Shown here: positions 1-6,582 of the stretch, in pieces
Layout of the letters: each line of letters begins with the position of its first letter
Position numbering within the stretch: position 1 is the stretch's first letter
Assembly: GCA_017544745.1 (NCBI GenBank)
Contig: JAFYDO010000074.1
Coordinates: 1 to 8,129, forward strand
DNA: 8,129 bases
Reading direction: 5' to 3'
Origin: Treponema sp.
GTDB lineage: Bacteria > Spirochaetota > Spirochaetia > Treponematales > Treponemataceae
Program-made: the position numbers and the translations under genes
The notes under the pieces: model-generated
The model's database searches: none
Told to the model about the DNA's origin: nothing
Seen by the model: only the letters and a program-made list of their open reading frames with translations

Positions 1-95
1 GGGATAAAAAGTAAGAATACAACAAGGACTGCCGCAACAGCGACAAAGTTGTTTTCGATGAAACTAATTACTTTTCCACGACCTTCGTTTGCCAT
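1..95 (-). CDS. flhA: FlhA, flagellar type III export gate protein (N-terminal 31 codons only)
   Basis: Only the beginning of this gene is in the window; it runs off the low-coordinate edge. The ATG at 95 opens a short polar, basic segment (MANEGRGKVISFIENN) followed by a strongly hydrophobic stretch from about residue 17 that looks like the first membrane segment. FlhA is the large inner-membrane protein of the flagellar export gate. It has many membrane segments and a cytoplasmic domain that docks chaperone-substrate complexes. The identification rests mainly on position, since flhA directly follows flhB in Treponema fla operons, and on the FlhA-like start (short polar leader, then TM1). 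No diagnostic domain is visible. It starts 21 bp after the flhB stop and is preceded by the G-rich ribosome-binding sequence GGGTGGGGG. Confidence 0.8.
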   Translation of the reverse strand, partial: MANEGRGKVISFIENNFVAVAAVLVVFLLFI

Positions 96-98
96 GAG

Positions 99-107
99 CC
101 CCCACCC
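99..107 (-). promoter_or_regulatory. Ribosome-binding site of flhA (G-rich, non-canonical)
   Basis: On the minus strand GGGTGGGGG lies three bases before the flhA ATG. It is not the usual GGAGG, but its GGTG can pair with the CACC part of the 16S rRNA tail at a normal distance of about 7-8 bases. The same GGGTGGGG-N3-start arrangement occurs before fliO (3731-3738). Confidence 0.6.
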
Positions 108-116
108 AGCAATCTA

Positions 117-1190
117 CTAACTTTCGTTTTGTTTCGAGTTCTTATATATATGACTATAGACTACCGAAATTGCATTCCAATAGTCATTAGGTATTATATC
201 ACCAATTTGAACATCTGTATATAGTCCGCGCGCAAGTGGACGATTTTCTTCGATAGGAATACCGTTCTCTGTTGCAAGACGCCTGATATATAAAGCAGTC
301 TGATCTTCTCCCTTTGCAGTTACGCGTGGAGCTTCATCGTGCTGCTGTTCATATTTTAATACGACAGCAAAATGTGTAGGGTTGGTAATTACAACATCTG
401 CTTCTGAAACAGCACGCGGAATATTCTGCGCAAGAAGCTGTCGCTGCATCTGCTTGAGCCTTCCCTTTACTTCCGGATCTCCTTCGAGTTCCTTATATTC
501 CTGTTTTACTTCCTGCTTGGTCATTTTTAAAGTTTCGCGGTGTTCATGGCGGCGCACAAAATAATCAGGAATGGAAATTGCAAGAAACAGGATTGCAACA
601 ATTACAAGAATGGTTGCTGCTACAGATGCAATTTTTCCTATTGCAGAAAGGATCTGGCCGTTGCCTACAATTTCTACAAAAGAATATATATTACTGCGTA
701 TTACTAAAAATCCTATGATGATAATTATGGTAACCTTACCTATTGATTTTGCAATATTAAAAAGACCGGTTCCCGAAAAAATTGTCTTACGAAAATATTC
801 TCCAAACTTTGGTGCAATTTTACTGAAGTTTGGTTCAATAGGTTTCCAGCTGAACAGAAAGCCTCTTGTCTGAATAATGTTTCCTGCAAAAGCCGCAACC
901 ACTGCAACAACAGCAACAGGAATTATCATTCTTAAAAAATTGATAAAGAAAGCAGAAAAAAGATTTGCATCTGTTACATCTGGATTTGCACAACGTGAAA
1001 AATAATAGATATAAATATTTATGCACTGACTCAAAAGCCACTTGCCGGTGATGATTAAAACTATTACACCAAAAAGCAAAACCAGAGAACTTGCAATTTC
1101 CTGACTCTTGGCAACACGACCTTCCTTGCGGGCCTGCTCAAGCCTGTGCTCCGAAGGTTCTTCCGTTCTGCCTTCATCTTCTGCGGCCAA
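117..1190 (-). CDS. flhB: FlhB, flagellar export gate and substrate-specificity switch protein
   Basis: FlhB is an inner-membrane part of the flagellar type III export gate that switches export from rod/hook to filament subunits. The protein is 357 residues, a normal length. The N-terminus (EDEGRTEEPSEHRLEQARKE) is the classic FlhB cytoplasmic head. Four hydrophobic segments lie near residues 31-53, 80-107, 150-165 and 188-210. The cytoplasmic domain carries the autocleavage motif NPTH at 270-273 (cleavage expected between Asn270 and Pro271), followed by the usual APRVTAKG and RPLARGLY stretches. The start is TTG at 1190, immediately after the fliR stop TAG (1191-1193). No ATG fits the conserved head, and GGGAGG sits nine bases upstream inside the end of fliR. 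The gene ends with two in-frame TAG codons in a row (117-119 and 114-116). It is in the same frame as fliR. Confidence 0.97.
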   Translation of the reverse strand: MAAEDEGRTEEPSEHRLEQARKEGRVAKSQEIASSLVLLFGVIVLIITGKWLLSQCINIYIYYFSRCANPDVTDANLFSAFFINFLRMIIPVAVVAVVAAFAGNIIQTRGFLFSWKPIEPNFSKIAPKFGEYFRKTIFSGTGLFNIAKSIGKVTIIIIIGFLVIRSNIYSFVEIVGNGQILSAIGKIASVAATILVIVAILFLAISIPDYFVRRHEHRETLKMTKQEVKQEYKELEGDPEVKGRLKQMQRQLLAQNIPRAVSEADVVITNPTHFAVVLKYEQQHDEAPRVTAKGEDQTALYIRRLATENGIPIEENRPLARGLYTDVQIGDIIPNDYWNAISVVYSHIYKNSKQNES

Positions 1191-1994
1191 CTAGTTTATC
1201 CTCCCGCCAATACCGGCAAACAAATCTTCCAGCGCCTTAAAGCCTGCTTCGAACGAACGGTCAAAAAAGTCGACCATAGGACTTAGCAAAAGCATAATGA
1301 GGAAAAAGGCTGTAAGAATCATTATTGGGAAACCTTCTGACAGAAGGTTCATCTGTGGAGCTGCTTTTGAAAGAAGACCCGTACAGATTGTTATGAGCAA
1401 AAGCGTTCCCATTACAGGAAGTGCAATTATAAGTGCATCTGCAAAAAGCTTTGTAAGACCCTTTAGCATAAAAGTAACCAGAGTTTCCTGGCAGCCTGCA
1501 ATAGAAATTGCAGTAAGGGTTTTAAAACTTGCGGTAAGACCTCCAAGAAAAAGTCTCTGGAAGCCCTGAGTCTGCATGAATATGAGCATTGCAACAAAGT
1601 TAAAGAACTGACCCATAAGAGGGTTTTCTACCTGAGCCATTGCATCGTAAGTACTTGCTGCACTAAAACCCATCTGGAATGCAGTAAACTGACCAGCGGT
1701 ACTAAAGGCTGCAAAAATGATTGTAATGTAAAAACCCATTATTACGCCAATTCCTGCTTCTCCTAAAACAAGTAAAAGAAAGTAAAGCGAAAAGGCGCCG
1801 TCTTCTCCTAAAAAGGAATTATAAAGAGAAAGGTCTGCGTTACCCAGCATAAAAAAAGCCATGTAACCTGCAAAAGCAATTTTAGCAACTCTGGAAACTG
1901 CTCTTGTAGAAAAAAGCGGAAGAGTCATTATAAGTGCAAAGCATCTTGCAAAAACGAGAAGATAAACTGGTGCATTTAATAAAATCTTCTCCAT
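1191..1994 (-). CDS. fliR: FliR, flagellar type III export gate protein
   Basis: FliR is one of the three proteins (with FliP and FliQ) that form the export channel at the base of the flagellum. The product is 267 residues with about six hydrophobic segments, as expected. Family features seen are the GQFTAFQMGFSAAS...NPLMGQFF region (about 101-131) and the highly characteristic GLLSKAAPQMNLLSEGFPI stretch (206-224). The ATG at 1994 lies five bases after the fliQ stop. No Shine-Dalgarno sequence is visible before it, so translation probably depends on ribosomes finishing fliQ. The end of the gene encodes GGRIN, and the same bases supply the flhB ribosome-binding site. The TAG stop directly abuts the TTG start of flhB in the same frame. 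Confidence 0.97.
   Translation of the reverse strand: MEKILLNAPVYLLVFARCFALIMTLPLFSTRAVSRVAKIAFAGYMAFFMLGNADLSLYNSFLGEDGAFSLYFLLLVLGEAGIGVIMGFYITIIFAAFSTAGQFTAFQMGFSAASTYDAMAQVENPLMGQFFNFVAMLIFMQTQGFQRLFLGGLTASFKTLTAISIAGCQETLVTFMLKGLTKLFADALIIALPVMGTLLLITICTGLLSKAAPQMNLLSEGFPIMILTAFFLIMLLLSPMVDFFDRSFEAGFKALEDLFAGIGGRIN
1200..1205 (-). promoter_or_regulatory. Ribosome-binding site of flhB inside the 3' end of fliR
   Basis: GGGAGG on the minus strand lies within the last fliR codons, nine bases before the TTG at 1190. It decides the flhB start: TTG directly after the fliR TAG, in agreement with the conserved FlhB N-terminus. Confidence 0.75.
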
Positions 1995-1999
1995 AGGCT

Positions 2000-2269
2000 T
2001 TACTTAGCAAAATCTGGAATGCGGTTAAATAAGGCTATTGTATATTCTCCAAGTGAAGTAAACATCATGCCTCCCAAAAGAGCAATTGCAAGAAGAATTA
2101 CAAGCAGCTTTGGAAGAAATGTAAGGGTTTGTTCCTGAATTGAAGTTACGGCCTGAAGTATAGCAACAACAAGACCAACTATGAGTGCAAGTCCAAGTAC
2201 AGGACCAATTATAGAAATAATCTGAGTTACGGCACCACGCATTAAAGAAATTATTTCGCCGATTGTCAT
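2000..2269 (-). CDS. fliQ: FliQ, small flagellar type III export gate protein
   Basis: FliQ is a small two-helix membrane protein; several copies wrap the FliP/FliR channel core. At 89 residues it has the standard length. It shows two hydrophobic segments (about 15-38 and 55-76) joined by the signature QAVTSIQEQTLTFLPK (39-54), almost the family consensus. The start is ATG at 2269, with AGG about seven bases upstream in the 17-bp gap after fliP. An overlapping reading frame nearly as long in this interval lacks any FliQ feature and was discarded. It lies between fliP and fliR, as in most flagellar operons. Confidence 0.97.
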   Translation of the reverse strand: MTIGEIISLMRGAVTQIISIIGPVLGLALIVGLVVAILQAVTSIQEQTLTFLPKLLVILLAIALLGGMMFTSLGEYTIALFNRIPDFAK

Positions 2270-2286
2270 ACACTACCTGCCTTGCT

Positions 2287-3111
2287 TTACCTTAAAACCG
2301 ATACAAAAAGCTGTTGGGTTAAAAGTCCCCAGCCGTCTACAAGAACAAATAAAATTAATTTAAACGGCATGGAAATCTGAACAGGCGGAAGCATCATCAT
2401 ACCCATAGCCATGAGGATACTCGCGACGACCATATCTATAACAATAAACGGAATATACAGAAGAACGCCTATCTTAAAGGCAACCGTTAGTTCGTGGAGT
2501 ATGTAGGACGGAACAAGAATATACGTTGGAACATCAGCAGGGGTATTAGGCTTTTCTAAGCCCGACATATTCATAAACAGCTTGATGTAGTTTGTATCAT
2601 CCGACATCTGCTTAAACATAAATTCTCTTATCGGAGCTTCTGCTTCTTTATAGGCCTGTTCAATTCCAATTTCTCCGTCAGAAAGCGGCTTAAAGGAATT
2701 ATTATACATTGTTGTAAAGGTAGGCCACATTATAAAAAGCGTCATAAAAAAAGCGATTCCGTTGAGTACCGAAGTTGGTGGAACCTGCTGCAGCGAAAGT
2801 GCACGCTTAATAAAATCAAGAACTATAGAAAAACGAAGGAAGCAGGTTACCAGAATGAGCAGGCTTGGAGCCAGGGTAAGAACTGTAAGCAAAAGCAAAA
2901 GTCTTACAGAAAAAGCAACTTCTTTACCAGACTGAGGCTCTGTAATTTGAATTGCAACATTAGGAACCTGAACAGGACTTACATTTGTATTCTGCTCGGT
3001 GGTTCCCTGTGTAGAGCCCTGGGGAAAAGTACTCTGCGCACTCAATCCAAGACTTCCAGACAGAATGAGGAAAAATGAGAATAACATTACAAAACGTTTT
3101 AATTTATTCAT
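2287..3111 (-). CDS. fliP: FliP, flagellar type III export channel protein
   Basis: FliP forms the core of the export channel as a ring of five subunits. The product is 274 residues. It begins with a signal-peptide-like segment (basic start, hydrophobic 7-20, likely cleavage near Ala25) and a short Ser/Thr/Gln-rich periplasmic stretch to about residue 60. Both family signatures are present: APSLLILVTCFLRFSIVLDF (81-100) with the following IKRALSLQQVPP, and the C-terminal FKIGVLLYIPFIVIDMVVAS (212-231) with MAMGMMMLPP. Four main membrane segments follow the leader. The ATG at 3111 overlaps the end of fliO by 8 bp, with AGAGGA about 11 bases upstream, which suggests coupled translation. Confidence 0.97.
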   Translation of the reverse strand: MNKLKRFVMLFSFFLILSGSLGLSAQSTFPQGSTQGTTEQNTNVSPVQVPNVAIQITEPQSGKEVAFSVRLLLLLTVLTLAPSLLILVTCFLRFSIVLDFIKRALSLQQVPPTSVLNGIAFFMTLFIMWPTFTTMYNNSFKPLSDGEIGIEQAYKEAEAPIREFMFKQMSDDTNYIKLFMNMSGLEKPNTPADVPTYILVPSYILHELTVAFKIGVLLYIPFIVIDMVVASILMAMGMMMLPPVQISMPFKLILFVLVDGWGLLTQQLFVSVLR

Positions 3112-3727
3112 TCCCTTTATTTTCCTCTGGTGGTGTCTGATCTGGGGTTTGTGTATAAATTGAAGTATTGCCTCTGGATTTTGCCGGCATAAACATTTCG
3201 AGCACGTCAGAAAAATTCATAGGCTTTTTTGTGTTCTGCTTTTTATCAAAATTAAGATTAAGTGCAGAAATCATTTCTTTATCTTCAATTTCTGCAATAA
3301 GATTTATATTGCTTTCTGTAACACCAAGAATAAATCCACGGTCTACAAGAGTTACAATTTCTACGGATTTTCCGGGAGAAAGTGTAAGCGAAGAAACGCG
3401 TCTTAAAAAGTCATCATCGCTCTGGACATTGTTATTCTTTTTCTTAAAGAAAAGCATTATCCCATAAAGTGCTGCAATTACAAGGGCAAGAACAACAATC
3501 ATTCTTATTATCATTTTTGCAGTAGACGGAGATTTATAACCGCTTTGAGAATCGGTACCGTCTGTATTTTCTGCAAAAAAGCTTGCGTCATTTTCATCAA
3601 AGGCAGATGAAGAAACTGCAGTTTGATTTCTTGTTGCATCAGCTGCCTGTGTTTGAGAAAAAACATTTACTGCTGTAAACAGCAGTATTATTGAGATACA
3701 AAAAAGAGATTTTATATTTTTTACCAA
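3104..3727 (-). CDS. fliO: FliO (FliZ-like), assembly factor of the flagellar export gate
   Basis: FliO is a poorly conserved single-pass membrane protein that helps FliP assemble. Counted from the TTG start proposed here the product is 207 residues. It has a signal-peptide-like N-terminus (about 8-24), an acidic Ser/Thr-rich periplasmic stretch (about 25-68), one membrane segment (about 74-94) closed by Lys residues, and a cytoplasmic domain. That domain has the FliO-type pattern LRRVSSLTLSPGKSVEIVTLVDRGFILGVT, which lies at about 108-137. The tail is Pro/Thr-rich. This layout with an extra signal peptide resembles the FliZ/FliO of other spirochaetes and Thermotoga. A GTG at 3736 would add three residues, but it falls inside the ribosome-binding sequence. 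TTG at 3727 has GGGTGGGG three bases upstream, just as flhA does. The assignment relies on position next to fliP plus topology. Confidence 0.88.
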   Translation of the reverse strand: MVKNIKSLFCISIILLFTAVNVFSQTQAADATRNQTAVSSSAFDENDASFFAENTDGTDSQSGYKSPSTAKMIIRMIVVLALVIAALYGIMLFFKKKNNNVQSDDDFLRRVSSLTLSPGKSVEIVTLVDRGFILGVTESNINLIAEIEDKEMISALNLNFDKKQNTKKPMNFSDVLEMFMPAKSRGNTSIYTQTPDQTPPEENKGNE

Positions 3728-3730
3728 TTT

Positions 3731-3738
3731 CCCCACCC
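3731..3738 (-). promoter_or_regulatory. Ribosome-binding site of fliO, deciding a TTG start
   Basis: GGGTGGGG on the minus strand lies three bases before TTG at 3727. The GTG contained in this sequence (start 3736) would have only a T-run upstream and no usable binding site. The same sequence and spacing precede flhA (99-107). Confidence 0.55.
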
Positions 3739-3751
3739 TAAAAAAATCGGT

Positions 3752-4978
3752 TTAGTTCAAGTCGCTTACCCTTTCCATAGGAGACAGAATCTCAGTTACA
3801 CGAACACCAAAGTTTTCGTCAATAACTACTACCTCTCCCTTGGCAATCTGTTTATGGTTTACAAGAATATCTACAGGTTCACCGGCAAGTTTATCAAGCT
3901 CGATAATTGTACCTTCACCCATACCAAGGATATCCTTGATAGAACGCTTTGTACGTCCAAGCTCTACGGTCATTTCCATGAATACGTCCATGATAAGACC
4001 GATATTTCCCTGTTCGCCGCTTCCAACTCCAGACGAAAGATTAGGGAACTGTAAAGACTGTACGTTAGGAACATTCATTCCCATATTAACGCCCATATTA
4101 GGCATCTGCATGCCGCCCATTGCACCCATATTAGGCATACCCATATTCTGTTGCATACCGCCCATACCTGCCATTCCCATATTTGGCATACCCATATTCT
4201 GCTGCATTCCCATGTTAGGCATAGCGCCACCCATAGGTGCACCCATAGCCATATTAGCAGAAGCGTCACCGCCCATGCCCATACCGTTGAGTGCATCCAT
4301 ACCAATGCTTGCCATTGAATCATCTTCAGCTGGAGCACCTCCGCCAAGAGCATTGGAAATCTTTTCTGCAGCATCTCCGCTCAGACATTCCCAAAGAGTA
4401 TATGCCTTACCATCCAAAGTAAGAGGATAGCTTGTAAGAACAAATTCTCCTTGAGGGAACATAATCATTGCTTTTGATTCGTTTACACTCTCTGGAGTTG
4501 CATAAGTAATTCCAGGAAGCTTTGAATCAAGCTGATTTATCTGTGCGCTTACATGTGTTGCCACAATTTCTGAAACTACCGAAAGTACCATGTCGTCTAC
4601 TTCTGTAGCTTCTTCGTTATTTACAAGAGCAAAAAGCTTGAGAGAGAAATCAGAAGAAAGAATGTACAGATGACTTCCCTTAATTCCTTCGTTGTAATCA
4701 GCATTAATTCCTACTACAACTTCCGGGAGTCTTGCTAAAACCTTATCGCGGTCGCTCAATTCTACAACCGGGTTTTCTACAGCAAAGGAGGCACCGGTAT
4801 ATTTATTGACATTTTCTTCCAGCTTTGGCTTGAGATCTTCTGCAAGCTTCTGAAGTGTCGGTATATCAATATGATAACTCGGACCGTTTCCTACATGACC
4901 TGAAGAGTTCAGACCATCAACGGCAACTCCTGAAAGCAAAGCATCAATTTCATCTTGTGAGATAGCACCATCACTCAT
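3752..4978 (-). CDS. fliY: FliY (FliN-type), flagellar motor switch protein with Met-rich linker
   Basis: FliY is a C-ring protein of the motor switch. The product is 408 residues, much longer than an E. coli-type FliN. Domains in order: an N-terminal CheY-binding-type motif (ISQDEIDALLSG, 6-17); a CheC/FliM-like middle domain (about 40-205); a low-complexity linker (222-302) with 25 Met in 81 residues; and a C-terminal SpoA/FliN domain (about 325-398, with VELGRTKRSIKDIL and GEVVVIDENFGVRVTEIL). In Bacillus, FliY dephosphorylates CheY-P with two CheC-type Glu/Asn pairs. Here Glu137 is kept, but the position of the partner Asn is Ala140, and the first site looks degenerate too, so I infer that it is probably not an active phosphatase. 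The ATG at 4978 overlaps the end of fliM by 8 bp and has GGAG about nine bases upstream within fliM. Confidence 0.95.
   Translation of the reverse strand: MSDGAISQDEIDALLSGVAVDGLNSSGHVGNGPSYHIDIPTLQKLAEDLKPKLEENVNKYTGASFAVENPVVELSDRDKVLARLPEVVVGINADYNEGIKGSHLYILSSDFSLKLFALVNNEEATEVDDMVLSVVSEIVATHVSAQINQLDSKLPGITYATPESVNESKAMIMFPQGEFVLTSYPLTLDGKAYTLWECLSGDAAEKISNALGGGAPAEDDSMASIGMDALNGMGMGGDASANMAMGAPMGGAMPNMGMQQNMGMPNMGMAGMGGMQQNMGMPNMGAMGGMQMPNMGVNMGMNVPNVQSLQFPNLSSGVGSGEQGNIGLIMDVFMEMTVELGRTKRSIKDILGMGEGTIIELDKLAGEPVDILVNHKQIAKGEVVVIDENFGVRVTEILSPMERVSDLN
4124..4207 (-). repeat. Two copies of a 33-bp coding repeat in the fliY linker
   Basis: The stretches 4175-4207 and 4124-4156 match at 30 of 33 bases, with a period of 51 bp (17 codons). 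Both encode MQQNMGMPNMG (residues 258-268 and 275-285). The three differences are all at third codon positions and silent. The surrounding linker is made of related MPNMG and MGGM units, which suggests growth by tandem duplication. Confidence 0.85.
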
Positions 4979-6008
4979 ACGATTCGTCTCCTTCTACAGA
5001 AAGCTCTTCGAATTCTTCCGCATCGGTTTCTTCGATCTTTCCTGTTATCTGTACAGCCATTTTTTTACCGACAACACCAGGCTGACAGTAAAACTTTTTC
5101 TTGTTTCCAATATTTAATGTAAGAGGATCTCCAACCTTTATGCTCGAAAGACGTACAATATCTCCCGTGCGAAGGGCCAGAACATCCCTTATAGGAATAT
5201 TTATAGTTCCTATTTCTGCCACAATATCCATATCAACAGAAGAAATCTGTCCTTTGATTGTTCCAAGATATTGTGTTGTTGAACTTCGTCTTACACTTGA
5301 GAACCAGAACTGTGTAGAAAGCTTAGAAACAATTGGTTCAATAGTAAGATAAGGAATACAGAAGTTCATCATTCCTTCCTCGTCACCTACCTTGGTATCA
5401 AGAGTAACGAGAACGACCATTTCAGTTGGCGGAACAATCTGTGCGAACTGTGGATTGGTCTCTATCTGAGCAAAGCGTGGACGCAAATCAATTACCTGAG
5501 TCCAGGCTTCGCGCATATTTGCAAGAATACGTACAATTACACCTTCCATTACTTCCTGTTCGATATCTGTAAGGTCTCGGTTTTTGTTGCTTGATGTAGC
5601 ACCGCGTCCACCAAACAGACGGTCAATCATACAGAAGGTAATAGCCGGGTCAATTTCCAAAACAGCAGAACCCTTGAGCGGGTCCATGTTTATAATTGCA
5701 AGTGTTGTTGGAGTTGGAATAGAACGGATAAATTCCTCGTAGGTCAATTCATCTACCGAAGCAACGTGTACATGAACAAGCGAACGCAGCTGTGCAGAAA
5801 GACTTGTTGTCGTTAAACGAGCAAAGGTCTCATGCATGTTTGAGACCGTACGCAGCTGTTCCTTAGAGAATTTTGAAGGACGCTTAAAGTCGTAAATCTT
5901 TATTTTGCGGGTACTATTGACCGGCTTAAACTCATCGGTATCGGTATCGCCCGAGCTGATTGCGTTTAAGAGCTGGTCAATCTCGTCCTGTGACAGAACC
6001 TCGTTCAT
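4971..6008 (-). CDS. fliM: FliM, flagellar motor switch protein
   Basis: FliM is the central C-ring protein that binds CheY-P and links FliG to FliN/FliY. The product is 345 residues, a normal length. The N-terminal CheY-binding motif is LSQDEIDQLLNAI (5-17), followed by an acidic linker. The middle domain (about 35-230) includes the FliG-contact motif GGRG (133-136), which corresponds to the family's GGxG, after LEIDPAITFCMIDRLF. The C-terminal SpoA domain (about 255-325) contains GTINIPIRDVLALRTGDIVRL and a final acidic tail. The start is ATG at 6008, with GGTGGAG five bases upstream. It begins 16 bp after fliL and overlaps fliY by 8 bp, which would help make the two rotor proteins in a fixed ratio. 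Confidence 0.98.
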   Translation of the reverse strand: MNEVLSQDEIDQLLNAISSGDTDTDEFKPVNSTRKIKIYDFKRPSKFSKEQLRTVSNMHETFARLTTTSLSAQLRSLVHVHVASVDELTYEEFIRSIPTPTTLAIINMDPLKGSAVLEIDPAITFCMIDRLFGGRGATSSNKNRDLTDIEQEVMEGVIVRILANMREAWTQVIDLRPRFAQIETNPQFAQIVPPTEMVVLVTLDTKVGDEEGMMNFCIPYLTIEPIVSKLSTQFWFSSVRRSSTTQYLGTIKGQISSVDMDIVAEIGTINIPIRDVLALRTGDIVRLSSIKVGDPLTLNIGNKKKFYCQPGVVGKKMAVQITGKIEETDAEEFEELSVEGDESYE

Positions 6009-6024
6009 TCACACTCCACCTTTT

Positions 6025-6582
6025 TTAATTCTGCTCAATTACATCTAATTGATCAAAACTTATATCTCGGATTTTAGAACTGGAAAGAACCTTATCGTTG
6101 ATTCCATTTCTTATTTCCATTTTTAATTTTTCTTCGTTGTTTGAGTTTTTAAGCTCAGCAGCAGTTTTTCCGCGGAAATAGCGTCGCAAGAAGTCTTTAA
6201 GCTCTACAGAACGCTGTGTAATTTCTGTGGAAGTTGCTTTATCGTCTTTTTTATAGCCGAGGAATACATTTACCCGAACTGTTGCGGCATTTTCATCGCA
6301 GGTAAAGGTCTGAATTACACCGATTGATTTATACCAGTCGTAAAGCTCGCGCTGTCCCTGATATTCTTCTGCACTGACATTTGGATTGTAGGCATTTTTT
6401 GCACTGTTCTTGCTAACAATTTTTACTGTAACGAATACAACTACAATGATTACAATGATTGCTGCTATTGCAATAATTATCCATTTTAAGAGACCGGAAA
6501 AAAGATTACCCAAACCCTTCTTTTTAGCAGGAGCTGCTGCAGCACCGCCATCGTCAAGGTTCAAATCTTCATCATCTGCCAT
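6025..6582 (-). CDS. fliL: FliL, flagellar stator-associated membrane protein
   Basis: FliL is a single-pass inner-membrane protein that surrounds or stabilises the stators and supports motor torque. The product is 185 residues: an acidic N-terminus (MADDEDLNLDD), an Ala-rich and Lys-rich cytoplasmic segment, one long hydrophobic helix (about 35-57) very rich in Ile and Val, and a periplasmic domain. That domain has the FliL pattern VRVNVFLGYKK (102-112), then RSVELKDFLRRYFRGKTAAEL and a C-terminal region ending IRDISFDQLDVIEQ. The start is ATG at 6582 with GGAGGGG three bases upstream. An in-frame TTG at 6597 would add five residues but would place the binding site inside the gene. It follows motB by 33 bp, the widest gap in the window. 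Confidence 0.95.
   Translation of the reverse strand: MADDEDLNLDDGGAAAAPAKKKGLGNLFSGLLKWIIIAIAAIIVIIVVVFVTVKIVSKNSAKNAYNPNVSAEEYQGQRELYDWYKSIGVIQTFTCDENAATVRVNVFLGYKKDDKATSTEITQRSVELKDFLRRYFRGKTAAELKNSNNEEKLKMEIRNGINDKVLSSSKIRDISFDQLDVIEQN

Noticed and set aside
3740..3746. Run of seven T on the minus strand between fliY and fliO as a terminator
   Set aside because: No stem-loop precedes it, and it lies in the middle of a conserved operon.
3840..4430. A 196-codon open frame on the plus strand opposite fliY
   Set aside because: It mirrors the repetitive Met-rich part of fliY (CAT-rich complement), has a Pro/Ile low-complexity product and no ribosome-binding site; it is a shadow of the real gene.
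5826..5847. Perfect 7-bp inverted repeat (GGTCTCA / TGAGACC, 8-base loop) within fliM
   Set aside because: It lies inside conserved FliM codons, and several inverted repeats of this size are expected by chance in 8 kb.
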